Shown here: positions 26,818 through 34,744 of the stretch, one piece after another | Layout of the letters: the number at the start of each line of letters is the position of its first letter | How positions within the stretch are numbered: position 1 is the stretch's first letter | Assembly (NCBI RefSeq): GCF_004402595.1 | Contig: NZ_SOFY01000031.1 | Coordinates: 31,909 to 95,908 of the forward strand | Source: Cryobacterium shii | Lineage (GTDB): Bacteria; Actinomycetota; Actinomycetes; Actinomycetales; Microbacteriaceae | Length of the DNA: 64,000 bases | Direction: 5' to 3' | The notes under the pieces: generated by a model | The model's input: the letters and a program-made list of their open reading frames with translations, nothing else | Databases searched by the model: none | Told to the model about the DNA's origin: nothing | Position numbers and translations under genes: made by a program

Positions 26818-27632
26818 GTCAGGGTTTCCAGGTCGAGCATTCGACGATGGATGCCTATCCACCCGACTACGCAGACCAGAAGTATCGCAGCCGTGGGCGC
26901 AATCGCCCATACCGCCGAGAACTGTTGCAGTCCAAACGGGAAGACCGCGTACATAAGTGCAACCTGAGGGAAGCCGAGTAGGGCGGCCGCGATTGTCTGG
27001 ACGAAGTAGACCAGGAATGGGACTGCCATCGCGAGGACTCGATTGCGCATCAAGATCAGCGCGGCAAACCCGAGGCTCACGTAAATCGCTGCCACCGCTC
27101 CAACCCAAGCGGCGTAGACAACGCCATAGACGACAGTTCCCGAACCCAGTAAGGCGCTGAAAGTCAGTCGTTGGAGACTGTCGAGCTGGGCCTCGCCGAC
27201 GGTCATGCCGTAGACGCTGGGATCAACCGAAGGATTCCCCAAGGCTGGCCACAAGTAGAAAGAGAAAACGAACGGGATGAACGCAAACAGGAAGAAAACG
27301 GCGAATGTCGCCGCGACACTGCCGAAGTGCTTGGCACTGATGTAGCTCCGTATGTTCACCCGCATTCGCACGTTTGAGATGTATCGATTGCCCACTTCTT
27401 GGTAGAAACGGGTGCATCCAACGAACACGGCCGCCAACGGGAAAACCAATGTCAGGGGCGAGTTCAACATGTCGGCATACACGTCGAGGTTGTCGCGGTA
27501 CGCGGTCGTCGAGAAGCCATCGAGAAAGTTCACAATCGGCACACTGAGGACGATGACCACAAACAGGATCACGTACCATCGGCTCCACTGCATGAGCCCC
27601 AGCCAGACGAGGCGAAACCAAGAAGCGTTCAT
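26814..27632 (-). CDS. ABC transporter permease, six membrane segments
   Basis: The 272-aa protein has six or seven hydrophobic segments, typical of an ABC-2-type permease subunit. It begins MNASWFRLVWLG, with a membrane segment from residue ~20. It is separated from the small secreted protein gene by a hairpin (27650-27680), which probably lowers its expression relative to that gene. It overlaps the next permease gene by four bases. Confidence 0.75.
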   Translation of the reverse strand: MNASWFRLVWLGLMQWSRWYVILFVVIVLSVPIVNFLDGFSTTAYRDNLDVYADMLNSPLTLVFPLAAVFVGCTRFYQEVGNRYISNVRMRVNIRSYISAKHFGSVAATFAVFFLFAFIPFVFSFYLWPALGNPSVDPSVYGMTVGEAQLDSLQRLTFSALLGSGTVVYGVVYAAWVGAVAAIYVSLGFAALILMRNRVLAMAVPFLVYFVQTIAAALLGFPQVALMYAVFPFGLQQFSAVWAIAPTAAILLVCVVGWIGIHRRMLDLETLT

Positions 27633-27649
27633 TTCAATCCTTATGGGAT

Positions 27650-27680
27650 GCTGGGTGCGATCCGTGCGACCGCACCCAGC
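27650..27680 (-). terminator. attenuator hairpin inside the ABC operon
   Basis: GCTGGGTGCG (27650-27659) pairs perfectly with CGCACCCAGC (27671-27680). No T run follows on the minus strand, so it may be a partial terminator or an mRNA-stabilising stem between the secreted-protein gene and the transporter genes. Confidence 0.6.
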
Positions 27681-27686
27681 AGCGAA

Positions 27687-28076
27687 CTAGTTGCTACGCC
27701 AGGACCCGACGATCTGAACTGTCACGGTGGTCCAGGTGTTGTTTGTGAGCGTCATCTGGGTGGTGGAGCCGGCGCCTATCGAGTTAGGCAGCGAGGCGCT
27801 ACTGCTGTCGCCCAGACCCTTGACTTCCGTTCCAAAGGTGTTCCCGGTTCGGAGTTTCGCGTTCACGGTGTAGTTCGAGCCGACCGAGTCCACGATGATG
27901 CCCCCGGCGACGCCGCTGCCGGCCTTGGTCTGGTTCCCAAACGTACGCGGCTGCTGGAGACTCGGAGTCGTCTCGTTGAAGCCTTGATACGACGTGCCGG
28001 CATAGGCGGCACCGCCGGCCGACACCATGATTCCCCCCAAGACGATGCTCAAGACGATCTTTGATTTGGTCTTCAA
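27687..28076 (-). CDS. small secreted protein with a dedicated ABC exporter
   Basis: From a TTG at 28076, preceded by GAGGAG at nine bases, the product is 129 aa: MKTKSKIVLSIVLGG, a hydrophobic core and an AYAG cleavage site near residue 25. A mature ~104-residue, Gly/Ser/Thr-rich, probably beta-rich domain follows, ending VTVQIVGSWRSN and lacking cysteine. The ATG at 28127 is less likely because it would bury the signal peptide. The gene leads the operon with two permeases and an ATPase, an arrangement typical of a bacteriocin-like secreted protein with self-protection. The function is inferred from context only. Confidence 0.65.
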   Translation of the reverse strand: MKTKSKIVLSIVLGGIMVSAGGAAYAGTSYQGFNETTPSLQQPRTFGNQTKAGSGVAGGIIVDSVGSNYTVNAKLRTGNTFGTEVKGLGDSSSASLPNSIGAGSTTQMTLTNNTWTTVTVQIVGSWRSN

Positions 28077-28386
28077 AAGATTCAACTCCTCGATAGTGGT
28101 GGCAAGGCATCTCCCGTGTGGAGGCACCCGGTTCAGTCATCTTGACTGCGCGGAAACACATACGTCAATAGAAAACGGGTTATTCGGTTTTTATTTTACT
28201 GAGAGCCGTCTCGTTCGACCCTCGGAGTTCGGAAGACGGGTCGGCCCGGCGAGGCAAATGGAGTCAGGGGCCATGGAGTCGTGCCCGTTCTCACTTCTTT
28301 GGACACCACGCCGACCAGTCGCAAAACCTGAAACATGCGGCTTCCTGCTCTGCGCATCAGCGATTGCACACAGGTACCCTTCGGGC
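28077..28386. other. divergent promoter interval
   Basis: About 310 bases separate the secreted-protein gene (minus) from the AbiV-like gene (plus). It includes an A/T-rich stretch (28155-28200) suited to the minus-strand promoter. No gene is supported here. Confidence 0.4.
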
Positions 28387-29247
28387 ATGAAGGTTCAACC
28401 TCGTGCGCTCGCTGCGCTTCTTCAAAAGCCCGTCGCCCAGCGGTTGCCCATCATCGCAGAGGGCCTGACATTGGTGGTTGAGCATGTCGGGGAACTGCGC
28501 CGAAGCGTTGCCACCTTGCAGAGTTTCGGACAGCTTCGCGCGGCGGCCATTCTCGATATCGTGGCCGGGGAGGAGGCCGCCAAGGCCCTAATTCTTCTTG
28601 ACCTGGTCCGCGTCGGCTGGGCAGACCAGGTGGTCGCCTCACGCCAAATCAGGAGTTTCAGCAGCCACCTGGCCCGCGGGATATACGCGGAGGTCAGCAT
28701 GATGAACCCGGGTTCTTTCCGTGACGTTCGCGAGATGGTCGCACGCCACCGCCCGAGTCAGTATCTCGACGGGCCGAACGACGTGGACTGGGTCTACCGC
28801 AACACGATTGAGTCGAAGCGCGAAGAAACGCTATACGTCGACTACGTGCAATACGAAGACGAGCACCGCTGGGTGTCCCCGGCGGAGAGCATCGTCTCGT
28901 CTCACTCTGCCTGGACGGAGGCGTCGAAACTGGTTCACGCTATGGAACGCAGCGGGCTTTTTTCATTGCGCGGATTGGAGTTGACAGCCGAGGCGTGGCG
29001 AGGCGCACAGATTGCGGACTCCATGACTTGGCCGGAAGTAGCAGGAAGGAGTGTTGGCATCCTCCGCGTCCTCAGTGCCGAAGGAACCCATCACCCCGCC
29101 TTCTCCGCCGAGGATGCGGAGCTCATCCGGGAGCACTGGACATTCCCGATGCACGGCTTGGACCTGTCGCGGCTTCAGGTTACGGAGGAGGAGCTGCAGA
29201 AAGAACGGGATGATGCATTCGCCAGACTTGCAAATGATTGGCTCTGA
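28387..29247 (+). CDS. AbiV-like abortive infection protein
   Basis: The 286-aa protein has an N-terminal helical domain matching the AbiV pattern: an EGLxLVxEHxGELxRSxATL helix, then GQLRAAAILDIVAGEEAAKALILLD, where an AbiV/HEPN-like helix pair normally carries the EE(A/L)GKA signature. The C-terminal half is helical and unassigned. AbiV in lactococci interferes with phage protein synthesis. The ATG at 28387 has little upstream Shine-Dalgarno signal. The gene is monocistronic in this window. Confidence 0.6.
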   Translation: MKVQPRALAALLQKPVAQRLPIIAEGLTLVVEHVGELRRSVATLQSFGQLRAAAILDIVAGEEAAKALILLDLVRVGWADQVVASRQIRSFSSHLARGIYAEVSMMNPGSFRDVREMVARHRPSQYLDGPNDVDWVYRNTIESKREETLYVDYVQYEDEHRWVSPAESIVSSHSAWTEASKLVHAMERSGLFSLRGLELTAEAWRGAQIADSMTWPEVAGRSVGILRVLSAEGTHHPAFSAEDAELIREHWTFPMHGLDLSRLQVTEEELQKERDDAFARLANDWL

Positions 29248-29319
29248 CGTTCCAGATTGCGTATTTCAGCGCGGCTATGCGGGCACCTCGCCATGATGCG
29301 CTCTCCTGCACAGACCTGT

Positions 29320-29922
29320 CTACTCCGTTAGGACGGCGTCCACGAGCTTTCCCAGTCGAACGACGGCTTCATAGTCCTCTCGGCTCACCATGTACCCGAT
29401 GAGTAAGTCCTTGTCGAGCTTGCCCAGCACGCGGAGCTCTCGAAGGTCGCGTAGCGCATCACGCTTCCCGGCCGCGTCGGCCCACCCGTTGTTGCCGTTC
29501 CAGAGAATCCGCTCGTAGAGCTTGGTCTCTGCTACTCCGACCGAATCGGGCACCTCGCGTGTTGCCACGTTGAATGCCCCGTTGGCTGCGGCCCAGCCGT
29601 GCATCCGCACAGTTGCGAATTCCACCACCCCGACCTGGCTCGTGCTGTCGCTGGGGAGCGCGCGGGAGAGCAGCTTGAGAGTGGGGTGAAGAATCACAAC
29701 CACGCGCGCCTGGTTCCCGAGATGCCCGGAAGACTTCTCTGTGACGAAGTCGGCACGTTTGAGTGACTCCGGCATCTGGTTCTTCAAGGGAACAGCGACT
29801 TGGAGCGGAAGGCCGGCGGCTCGCGCAATGAGCTGACCGAACTCGGCGCCGGGGTCAAAATTGTTCACTCTGTCTGCCCAGGGAATGTAGAAGTACTTGT
29901 GGGCGAGTAGCTGAGTTTGCAT
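29320..29922 (-). CDS. hypothetical protein, 200 aa
   Basis: The 200-aa protein begins MQTQLLAHKYFYIPWADRV and is unrecognised. The start at 29922 is chosen because CCGGAG lies six bases upstream; alternative ATGs at 29940 and beyond lack one. Charged and helical segments toward the C-terminus (ERILWNGNNGWADAAGKRDA) suggest a soluble protein. Directly upstream is a pair of DnaA-box-like sites, which makes a replication-related role worth testing, but no replication initiator motif is visible. Confidence 0.5.
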   Translation of the reverse strand: MQTQLLAHKYFYIPWADRVNNFDPGAEFGQLIARAAGLPLQVAVPLKNQMPESLKRADFVTEKSSGHLGNQARVVVILHPTLKLLSRALPSDSTSQVGVVEFATVRMHGWAAANGAFNVATREVPDSVGVAETKLYERILWNGNNGWADAAGKRDALRDLRELRVLGKLDKDLLIGYMVSREDYEAVVRLGKLVDAVLTE

Positions 29923-30447
29923 GGAATCTCCGGAAGTCATATCTCTGAGACTAAACAGAGCCGCCGACAAAGCCGTCGAGAGCATCAAATCGCCCTGCCG
30001 CCGGCCGGGCCTGTGGACAACTCTGTGTAATTGCGTTCGAATGTTGTGGATAAGTCCACGTCCTTGAGACGGAATCTTCTCCGCTGGGAACAGAACTGCT
30101 GAATACTTTGATGCTGCATTAGTGACCATATGGCCACTAATGGCCACGTGACGGCCCCTGGCGCTGGATTCGTCTACAAGCGACCAAGTTGGTCCTCCTT
30201 GCTGTCTTTGAGCGCTAGCGGCCATTTTAATAGGTCATATCGATAGCGCGCTGGTAAGATCTGTTAAAGCACGAACCCCGGTTGACAAGGTGTCCACCGC
30301 AATATCAAGGGGTGAAACCGGTCAATCCGGGGTCGTATTATTCCTGGACAGAATTACTCGACTCTAGACTTTTCTGCGTCAGCTCGCAATTGAGCCTGAC
30401 CGCAGGACGATTGACCGCAGTGCTTCCAAAGAGAGTAGGAATCACAT
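29923..30447. other. regulatory interval with DnaA-box-like sites
   Basis: No gene is supported in these 525 bases. They contain the DnaA-box-like pair (30012-30053), a short inverted GGCCACTAATGGCC motif near 30131 and, upstream of the YjzC-like gene, a TATTAT -10-like box (30336-30341) with TGAAAC at 30313-30318. Confidence 0.45.
30012..30053 (-). promoter_or_regulatory. pair of DnaA-box-like sites inside the element
   Basis: On the minus strand TTATCCACA (30045-30053) and TTGTCCACA (30012-30020) occur in the same order as at 11363-11438. A 22-base identity around the second box is shared by both places. Candidate roles are DnaA titration, an origin remnant, or copy from a dnaA region. Confidence 0.5.
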
Positions 30448-30636
30448 ATGAGTAGTTTGAAGCCCGGCAACGCAGCACCGAACTCCGGCCAGTACCGTCA
30501 GGTCGGACCGCGCGGCGGAAACACCGGCCACGAGGTGACGGCAGTGCAGGGCAAGCCCCTGCCGCCAACGCAGCGCCCTGGCCAGACGTACGTCCTGGCC
30601 GACCGCACCGCGAACGCGGCGGGCGGCAAGAAGTAG
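30448..30636 (+). CDS. YjzC-like small protein
   Basis: The 62-aa protein starts MSSLKPGNAAPNSGQYRQVG, the motif of the YjzC family of small bacterial proteins (xxFKPGxxAPxSGxYxxVxxxG). Its function is unknown in all bacteria I know of. GTAGGA precedes the ATG. Its stop overlaps the GTG of the following 43-aa gene by one base, so they are co-translated. Confidence 0.7.
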   Translation: MSSLKPGNAAPNSGQYRQVGPRGGNTGHEVTAVQGKPLPPTQRPGQTYVLADRTANAAGGKK

Positions 30637-30767
30637 TGGCCGCCCCGAAGGCCTCCGGTAAGCCGTCCAAGGGCGCACTCTCCGCCGCCGGCAAGAAGCT
30701 GGCGTCCACCGGCACCAGCAAGCCGGACAAGTCGAAGGCTGCTTCAACCCTCGGCAACCCCTGGTAA
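30636..30767 (+). CDS. 43-aa lysine/serine-rich small protein
   Basis: A GTG at 30636 overlaps the YjzC-like stop (TAGTG). The product MAAPKASGKPSKGALSAAGK continues with KLASTGTSKPDKSKAASTLG and ends NPW. It is too short for usual ORF calling, but its conservation as a truncated copy at 19014-19082 supports that it is real. It is basic and probably disordered. The last codons and stop lie in the left arm of a 27-bp inverted repeat. Confidence 0.65.
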   Translation: MAAPKASGKPSKGALSAAGKKLASTGTSKPDKSKAASTLGNPW

Positions 30768-30816
30768 TCGAGTGAGGCGGGGCCCTCGGCCCGCCTCACT
30801 CGATTACCAGGGGTTG
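30755..30816. terminator. 27-bp perfect inverted repeat over the stop codon
   Basis: The arms at 30755-30781 and 30790-30816 are perfectly complementary with an 8-base loop (GCCCTCGG). The left arm includes the last four codons and TAA of the 43-aa gene. It should form a very stable hairpin and a terminator, although no T run follows. Confidence 0.8.
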
Positions 30817-31298
30817 CCCGCCCGCGAGACGTGGCAAGAATGAGCGGCCGTTGCATCCCCGTTGCCTGGGACCTCGAGAATCCAAGAGCCCTTCCGGCTG
30901 GGGTGCCGACGTTTCTCACGGGAGAGGAGCGCGTCGTGCGGGCACAAACGCTGTTGCCGCCGGAACCCCGCAGACGATGTCACCTAGCCAGTTGCTGGCA
31001 CAGCTGCGCACCCTCGGGGTCAACCGAACTGTTCGGCGGCTTGTTCAGCCTGCCGATTGTGCATATGCGGTTGCTCAGCCCAAGGGGATTCCGGCAATTG
31101 GCGGACTTGTTTTCGAAGTTCGAATAGCTTAGACGGACGGCGCCCGTTCAGGGAGCGCCCCGACTCCTAAGCCCAACCGCTCCTGTGCGAGTGAGCTATG
31201 GCACCTCAGCTCGAAGTCCGACTGCGGCCCGGGCGCCATGCTGACTGGCCGTCCACGAACCACTTTTAATTGCGACCGGATCCTGTTAATCTGAAGCC
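30817..31298. other. interval without a supported gene
   Basis: Short plus-strand frames (30831-31132) overlap each other and lack ribosome binding sites. A/T-rich sequence just before 31299 probably contains the promoter of the sce7726-like gene. Confidence 0.4.
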
Positions 31299-31871
31299 AT
31301 GTGGGATGCCGATGTGCGAAGTGCGCTGCACGCAGCATTGTCGCGCACCCATGCGAACGAGTTGGGGACCACGCGTTTCGTTGACGAGCTAGGTCTCGCT
31401 GGGGAGGTCCGTGTCGACGTCGCCGTTCTGAACGGGTCGTTCTCGGGGTACGAGATCAAGAGTGCTCGCGACACGCTCCGCCGGCTCCCGAAGCAGGTCG
31501 AGGTCTATTCAAAGATCCTTGACCACGCAACTCTGGTCGTGGCCGACAACCATTTGGACCACGCCATCGACATGCTTCCATTCTGGTGGGGAATAATTAC
31601 GGCTTCCGCGGCGGATAAGGTCGTGTCCCTGTCAACCCTCCGCCCAGTTCAAGAGAACCCGGCCATAGACAAGAGTTATCTGGCAACCCTTCTCTGGCGT
31701 GATGAGGCCCTCGCAGCACTCACAGCCATGGGGCTCGATGCCGGGGTGCGCTCGAAGCCGAATATTCGGCTGTGGGGGCGCTTAGCCGAGAGTCTTTCGG
31801 TCGACGAACTCAGGGATTTGGTGAGAAATAGGCTGAGGACTAGGACAAATTGGCGAGCTGATGCAGCGTGA
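31299..31871 (+). CDS. sce7726 family protein, PD-(D/E)xK nuclease-like
   Basis: The 190-aa protein matches the sce7726 family. Its core reads VRVDVAVLNGSFSGYEIKSA, in which Asp40, Glu52 and Lys54 fit the D...ExK motif of restriction-endonuclease-fold nucleases, followed by a helix with KQVEVYSKILDHATLVV as in such folds. No experimental role is known to me. It converges with, and overlaps by 32 bases, a beta-family protein; the two families are frequently neighbours, so they probably form one system. Confidence 0.72.
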   Translation: MWDADVRSALHAALSRTHANELGTTRFVDELGLAGEVRVDVAVLNGSFSGYEIKSARDTLRRLPKQVEVYSKILDHATLVVADNHLDHAIDMLPFWWGIITASAADKVVSLSTLRPVQENPAIDKSYLATLLWRDEALAALTAMGLDAGVRSKPNIRLWGRLAESLSVDELRDLVRNRLRTRTNWRADAA

Positions 31872-32934
31872 CCTCAACGTGTCGGTGCGTGGCCCAGCGG
31901 CGCCAGACACTGGAGTTTCCAGGCTTCCCGCCCAAAGTCGCTAGGTCGATCCAGTTGTCCGTCTCTGTGCGAATCGGCTGCGAATAGAGCGGGTGAGCTT
32001 GAAGGATGCGTAGGGCCGGCGGAACCGCCTCCCCGCCTTTGCCCCTGCCTCCGCTGGCCTTGTAGAGTCCACCGCGGACGAACAACCACGCTTCCGAAGA
32101 TGTATATCGAAATGATGCACTGATGGTGAGAAGCTTGGGGTCGACGTCGAGCCGCGGGTCTGGGTTGGCGACGAGGTAGTCAAAGAATCCTGGCCGCAGC
32201 GCGGTCGGGAAGAGTGCCTGGCAAGTGGTCTCGAACTGCATCCAGTCGGACCGCTCAATCTCAAACACGCCCTTTCCTGTCGGAAGGTCCTTGGGCCACG
32301 CATGGCCTCCGATTGTGATTGTGCGCCAAGCGGAGGCGAAATGGGGCGCACTGAACTCGCCACGAAGCGCTGCGGTGACGAACGAGCTTCTCTCCGCCCC
32401 ATAGTCCAGAAACAGGTCTACTTCGGTGGTTGCTGTCCCGAGCTTCCTCAGCATTTCTGCGAGGATCGTTGAGTCCTGACTCGGCCACTCGCCATCCCCA
32501 AGCCGAATCGCGATACCCAAACCCTGAGCGGCGTTCAATGCGGAAGCACTCTCGAGGGTTTCATCTGTGCTCTCTGATGACACGAGGGGCATGAGCGGCA
32601 GGCCCAGCAACGCCGCCCTCTCCACTATCCAAGTGAGTGGATGCACGCCACGAGTCGGGGTCTCATCGTCCAAGAACGCCAGGTCGATATAGGCCGGGGC
32701 ACCGTTTCGCGCGGTGGCCAGCTTCTGGGGAATGGGCTGGAGATGCGCCTCAACCGACTTCGCGTACGCATCCTTGTCATAGTTCCACTCCCGGGGCGGG
32801 ACCATGAAGACGGGTGTGAAATCTGCGTGCTGAGCGGCAGTGAGCTGCCCGTACGCGAGCAGTTCTCCCTGTCTCGCCAGCGTGAACGGCCGGTAGTGGG
32901 GTGCGGGTATGTGAACTGGCTCGTGCACGCTCAT
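31840..32934 (-). CDS. beta-family (sce7725-like) protein
   Basis: The 364-aa protein resembles the phage T4 beta protein family, also called sce7725: an early YRPFTLARQGELLAYGQL motif, a TIM-barrel-like alternation through the middle, and a C-terminal region with HPLYSQPI and WRRWATHRHVEVTLHQL. It is soluble. It lies tail-to-tail with the sce7726 gene and shares 32 bases with it. The biological role of the family is unknown; a two-component defence module is a reasonable inference. Confidence 0.65.
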   Translation of the reverse strand: MSVHEPVHIPAPHYRPFTLARQGELLAYGQLTAAQHADFTPVFMVPPREWNYDKDAYAKSVEAHLQPIPQKLATARNGAPAYIDLAFLDDETPTRGVHPLTWIVERAALLGLPLMPLVSSESTDETLESASALNAAQGLGIAIRLGDGEWPSQDSTILAEMLRKLGTATTEVDLFLDYGAERSSFVTAALRGEFSAPHFASAWRTITIGGHAWPKDLPTGKGVFEIERSDWMQFETTCQALFPTALRPGFFDYLVANPDPRLDVDPKLLTISASFRYTSSEAWLFVRGGLYKASGGRGKGGEAVPPALRILQAHPLYSQPIRTETDNWIDLATLGGKPGNSSVWRRWATHRHVEVTLHQLANLS

Positions 32935-32994
32935 TCGCGTCTCAACTCATCTCAGGTCTGTTCGGTCTAGTAGATTGCACCGAGGCTAGCAAAT

Positions 32995-33016
32995 GAAACA
33001 GGTTGAACGGTATATT
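32995..33016 (+). promoter_or_regulatory. weak GBL-receptor operator overlapping the AfsA promoter
   Basis: GAAACAG, six bases, CGGTATA (32995-33014) has one good half-site and a degenerate one at ArpA-type spacing. The TATATT at 33011-33016, a likely -10 box, overlaps it, so a bound receptor would block transcription. Confidence 0.45.
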
Positions 33017-33062
33017 ACGCACTTGCGGCCCTCCCTTTGGGGTGAAAGCGCTGCTCGTTTTG

Positions 33063-33082
33063 CATACCGGCTGAACGGTACG
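33063..33082 (+). promoter_or_regulatory. GBL-receptor (ARE-type) operator upstream of the AfsA-like gene
   Basis: CATACCG, then GCTGAA, then CGGTACG. Both half-sites match the ArpA half-site CGGT(A/T)(T/C)G, and the six-base gap equals that of the ArpA palindrome. It is 55 bases upstream of the GTG start. Confidence 0.65.
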
Positions 33083-33137
33083 CTAAGCGCGCGAGGGGTT
33101 CTGCTCCTGGATCCTGGCCAAACTACATGGAGGTCTT

Positions 33138-34166
33138 GTGGGCGACCCATCCTTGAACTTTTCGCGCGCTGCTCCGCGACACCTCGTTCACCGGCAGTCC
33201 ATTGCCGAGGTATTCGTTACAGAGGTCCTGCGTAGTGGCCCCGACAGTTTTGTCGCAGGCGTGCAGTGGCCTCGGCGGCACGCAGTATTCTCCGCGCCGA
33301 TGACTCGCTTGGATTCGCACCTGGTCGCCGAAACTATCCGGCAATTGACGATAGTTCTGTGCCACCTTGAGTACGGGGTCCCCCTGGGTGCGAGATTCCT
33401 TATGCCCAGCCTCGGGCTCACGATTGAACCGGGTGCAGAAACTGAATTCTCCAACGCCTTGCCCGCGAACTGCACGGTGTTCCTCCATGGGGAAGGCATC
33501 GAACGCAAACGGTCCGGCGAGCTCCGCAGCATACGCGTGCGGACAGATTTTCAACGGAATGGACAGGTTGTCGGACGCGGGCATGGTGACGCGACTCTCG
33601 CGACGGAAGGCGTCTACCGGCGGCTCCGTGGGACCGCGATTGACAACATGTCGCCCGCGTGGCCGAGGCGGGAATTGGACGTCCTTCCGCCTCGCCTTGT
33701 TGGGCACCTGTCGACCTCGGATGTTGTCCTATCCGCAGGCACTGTAAAAAACAAGTGGCCGCTGACAGTCGACACCTCGAATACGGTGTACTTCGACCAC
33801 CCCCTCGACCACATTCCCGGGATTCTGGCGGTTGAGGCTATGCGGCAAGCGATCCGTGTTGCATCCATGATGCCCGAGGCAGAGCTCGCCTTCTTTGAGG
33901 CCACATTCCTTCACGTGCTCGAGTTCGACTCTCTCGCAGTAGTTCAGCTGACCGAGTCGGATGACTTGTTCCACATGAAAATCGTCCAATTCGGCAGAAC
34001 AGCTGTTCACGCTGTCGCTGGCCTGCACGCTGCGCGAGTCAGCGTGTCGGGAAGACTCGGTCCAGCAGTGTCGGTATTGCGGACAGGGAATCCTTGGCCA
34101 CAATCGCGGGCAGGAGAATCTCCCACATCTCTCGAACCCGCTGCAACAGGTCATCGCGCCCAGTGA
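33138..34166 (+). CDS. AfsA-like gamma-butyrolactone synthase
   Basis: The 342-aa protein has two AfsA hotdog repeats. The first carries WPRRHAVFSAP and YGVPLGARFLMPSL; the second carries DTSNTVYFDHPLDHIPGI and EAMRQA. AfsA/ScbA enzymes join a beta-ketoacyl-ACP with dihydroxyacetone phosphate, the key step to A-factor-type signals. GGAGG stands five bases before the GTG at 33138. Two operator-like palindromes lie upstream. The last ~40 residues run antisense into the TetR gene (128-base overlap) and do not resemble the family, so the original stop may have been lost. Confidence 0.85.
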   Translation: MGDPSLNFSRAAPRHLVHRQSIAEVFVTEVLRSGPDSFVAGVQWPRRHAVFSAPMTRLDSHLVAETIRQLTIVLCHLEYGVPLGARFLMPSLGLTIEPGAETEFSNALPANCTVFLHGEGIERKRSGELRSIRVRTDFQRNGQVVGRGHGDATLATEGVYRRLRGTAIDNMSPAWPRRELDVLPPRLVGHLSTSDVVLSAGTVKNKWPLTVDTSNTVYFDHPLDHIPGILAVEAMRQAIRVASMMPEAELAFFEATFLHVLEFDSLAVVQLTESDDLFHMKIVQFGRTAVHAVAGLHAARVSVSGRLGPAVSVLRTGNPWPQSRAGESPTSLEPAATGHRAQ

Positions 34167-34674
34167 AGACGTCTGAGACCATTTGCACTCCCGTGAACGC
34201 GGGAATGATGAAGTGCGCCAGCTTGTCGGAGTCGGTTTCGGGGAGAAGTTCTCCGGCAACCACCGCCGCCCGCGTCAGCGACTCGAAAGTGTCCAACCAG
34301 TCCTCGTATGGAAGCGACACGGTCCGGTCGAACGTGGATGCCTCGGTAGTGAGACGGATGCCCGCGCGAACAATGGGGTCGGTGACCAACCGCTCAGCCA
34401 AGTCGACGCACAACCGCATCATCGATTCAAGCGGGCCGTCTGCGGAATCAAGGACCCGCTTCGCCCCCGCGGTAGCTATCTCGTGTTCAGCCTCAATCAC
34501 CGCCAAGGCAACATCTTCCTTGGACTGGAAGTGAAAATACAACGCTCCTTTGGTGACACCGGCGGCCTCCGTGATGTCCGAAAGGGTGGCACCGCCGAAC
34601 CCCAGGCGATAGAAGACTTCTGCGGCGCCGACGACAACTCGCTCACGAGTAAGTCTCGCTCGATCCTGTTTGAT
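34039..34674 (-). CDS. TetR-family gamma-butyrolactone receptor
   Basis: The 211-aa repressor has an N-terminal HTH (RARLTRERVVVGAAEVF ... TLSDITEAAGVTKGALYFHF) and the characteristic GBL-receptor ligand domain (TDPIVRAGIRLTTEA, PYEDWLDTFE, FTGVQMVSDVFTGR). Such proteins bind ARE operators and release them when the butyrolactone binds. No ATG, GTG or TTG precedes the HTH in frame before a TAG; an ATC at 34674 with GGGAGG six bases upstream is the best start. The first ATG (34542) would delete most of the HTH. The gene is convergent with the AfsA-like gene and divergent from the reductase gene. Confidence 0.82.
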   Translation of the reverse strand: MKQDRARLTRERVVVGAAEVFYRLGFGGATLSDITEAAGVTKGALYFHFQSKEDVALAVIEAEHEIATAGAKRVLDSADGPLESMMRLCVDLAERLVTDPIVRAGIRLTTEASTFDRTVSLPYEDWLDTFESLTRAAVVAGELLPETDSDKLAHFIIPAFTGVQMVSDVFTGRDDLLQRVREMWEILLPAIVAKDSLSAIPTLLDRVFPTR

Positions 34675-34744
34675 GTTCTGCCTCCCAGCAATAGCGCTCA
34701 GGCAATGCTACCGCGCCGGTTTTTCGGATCACCATCGACAGTAG

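Noticed and set aside
34690-34730. Fourth GBL-receptor operator upstream of the reductase (CTACCG...CGGTTTT)
   Set aside because: The gap between half-sites is three bases instead of six, so it does not fit the ArpA geometry.
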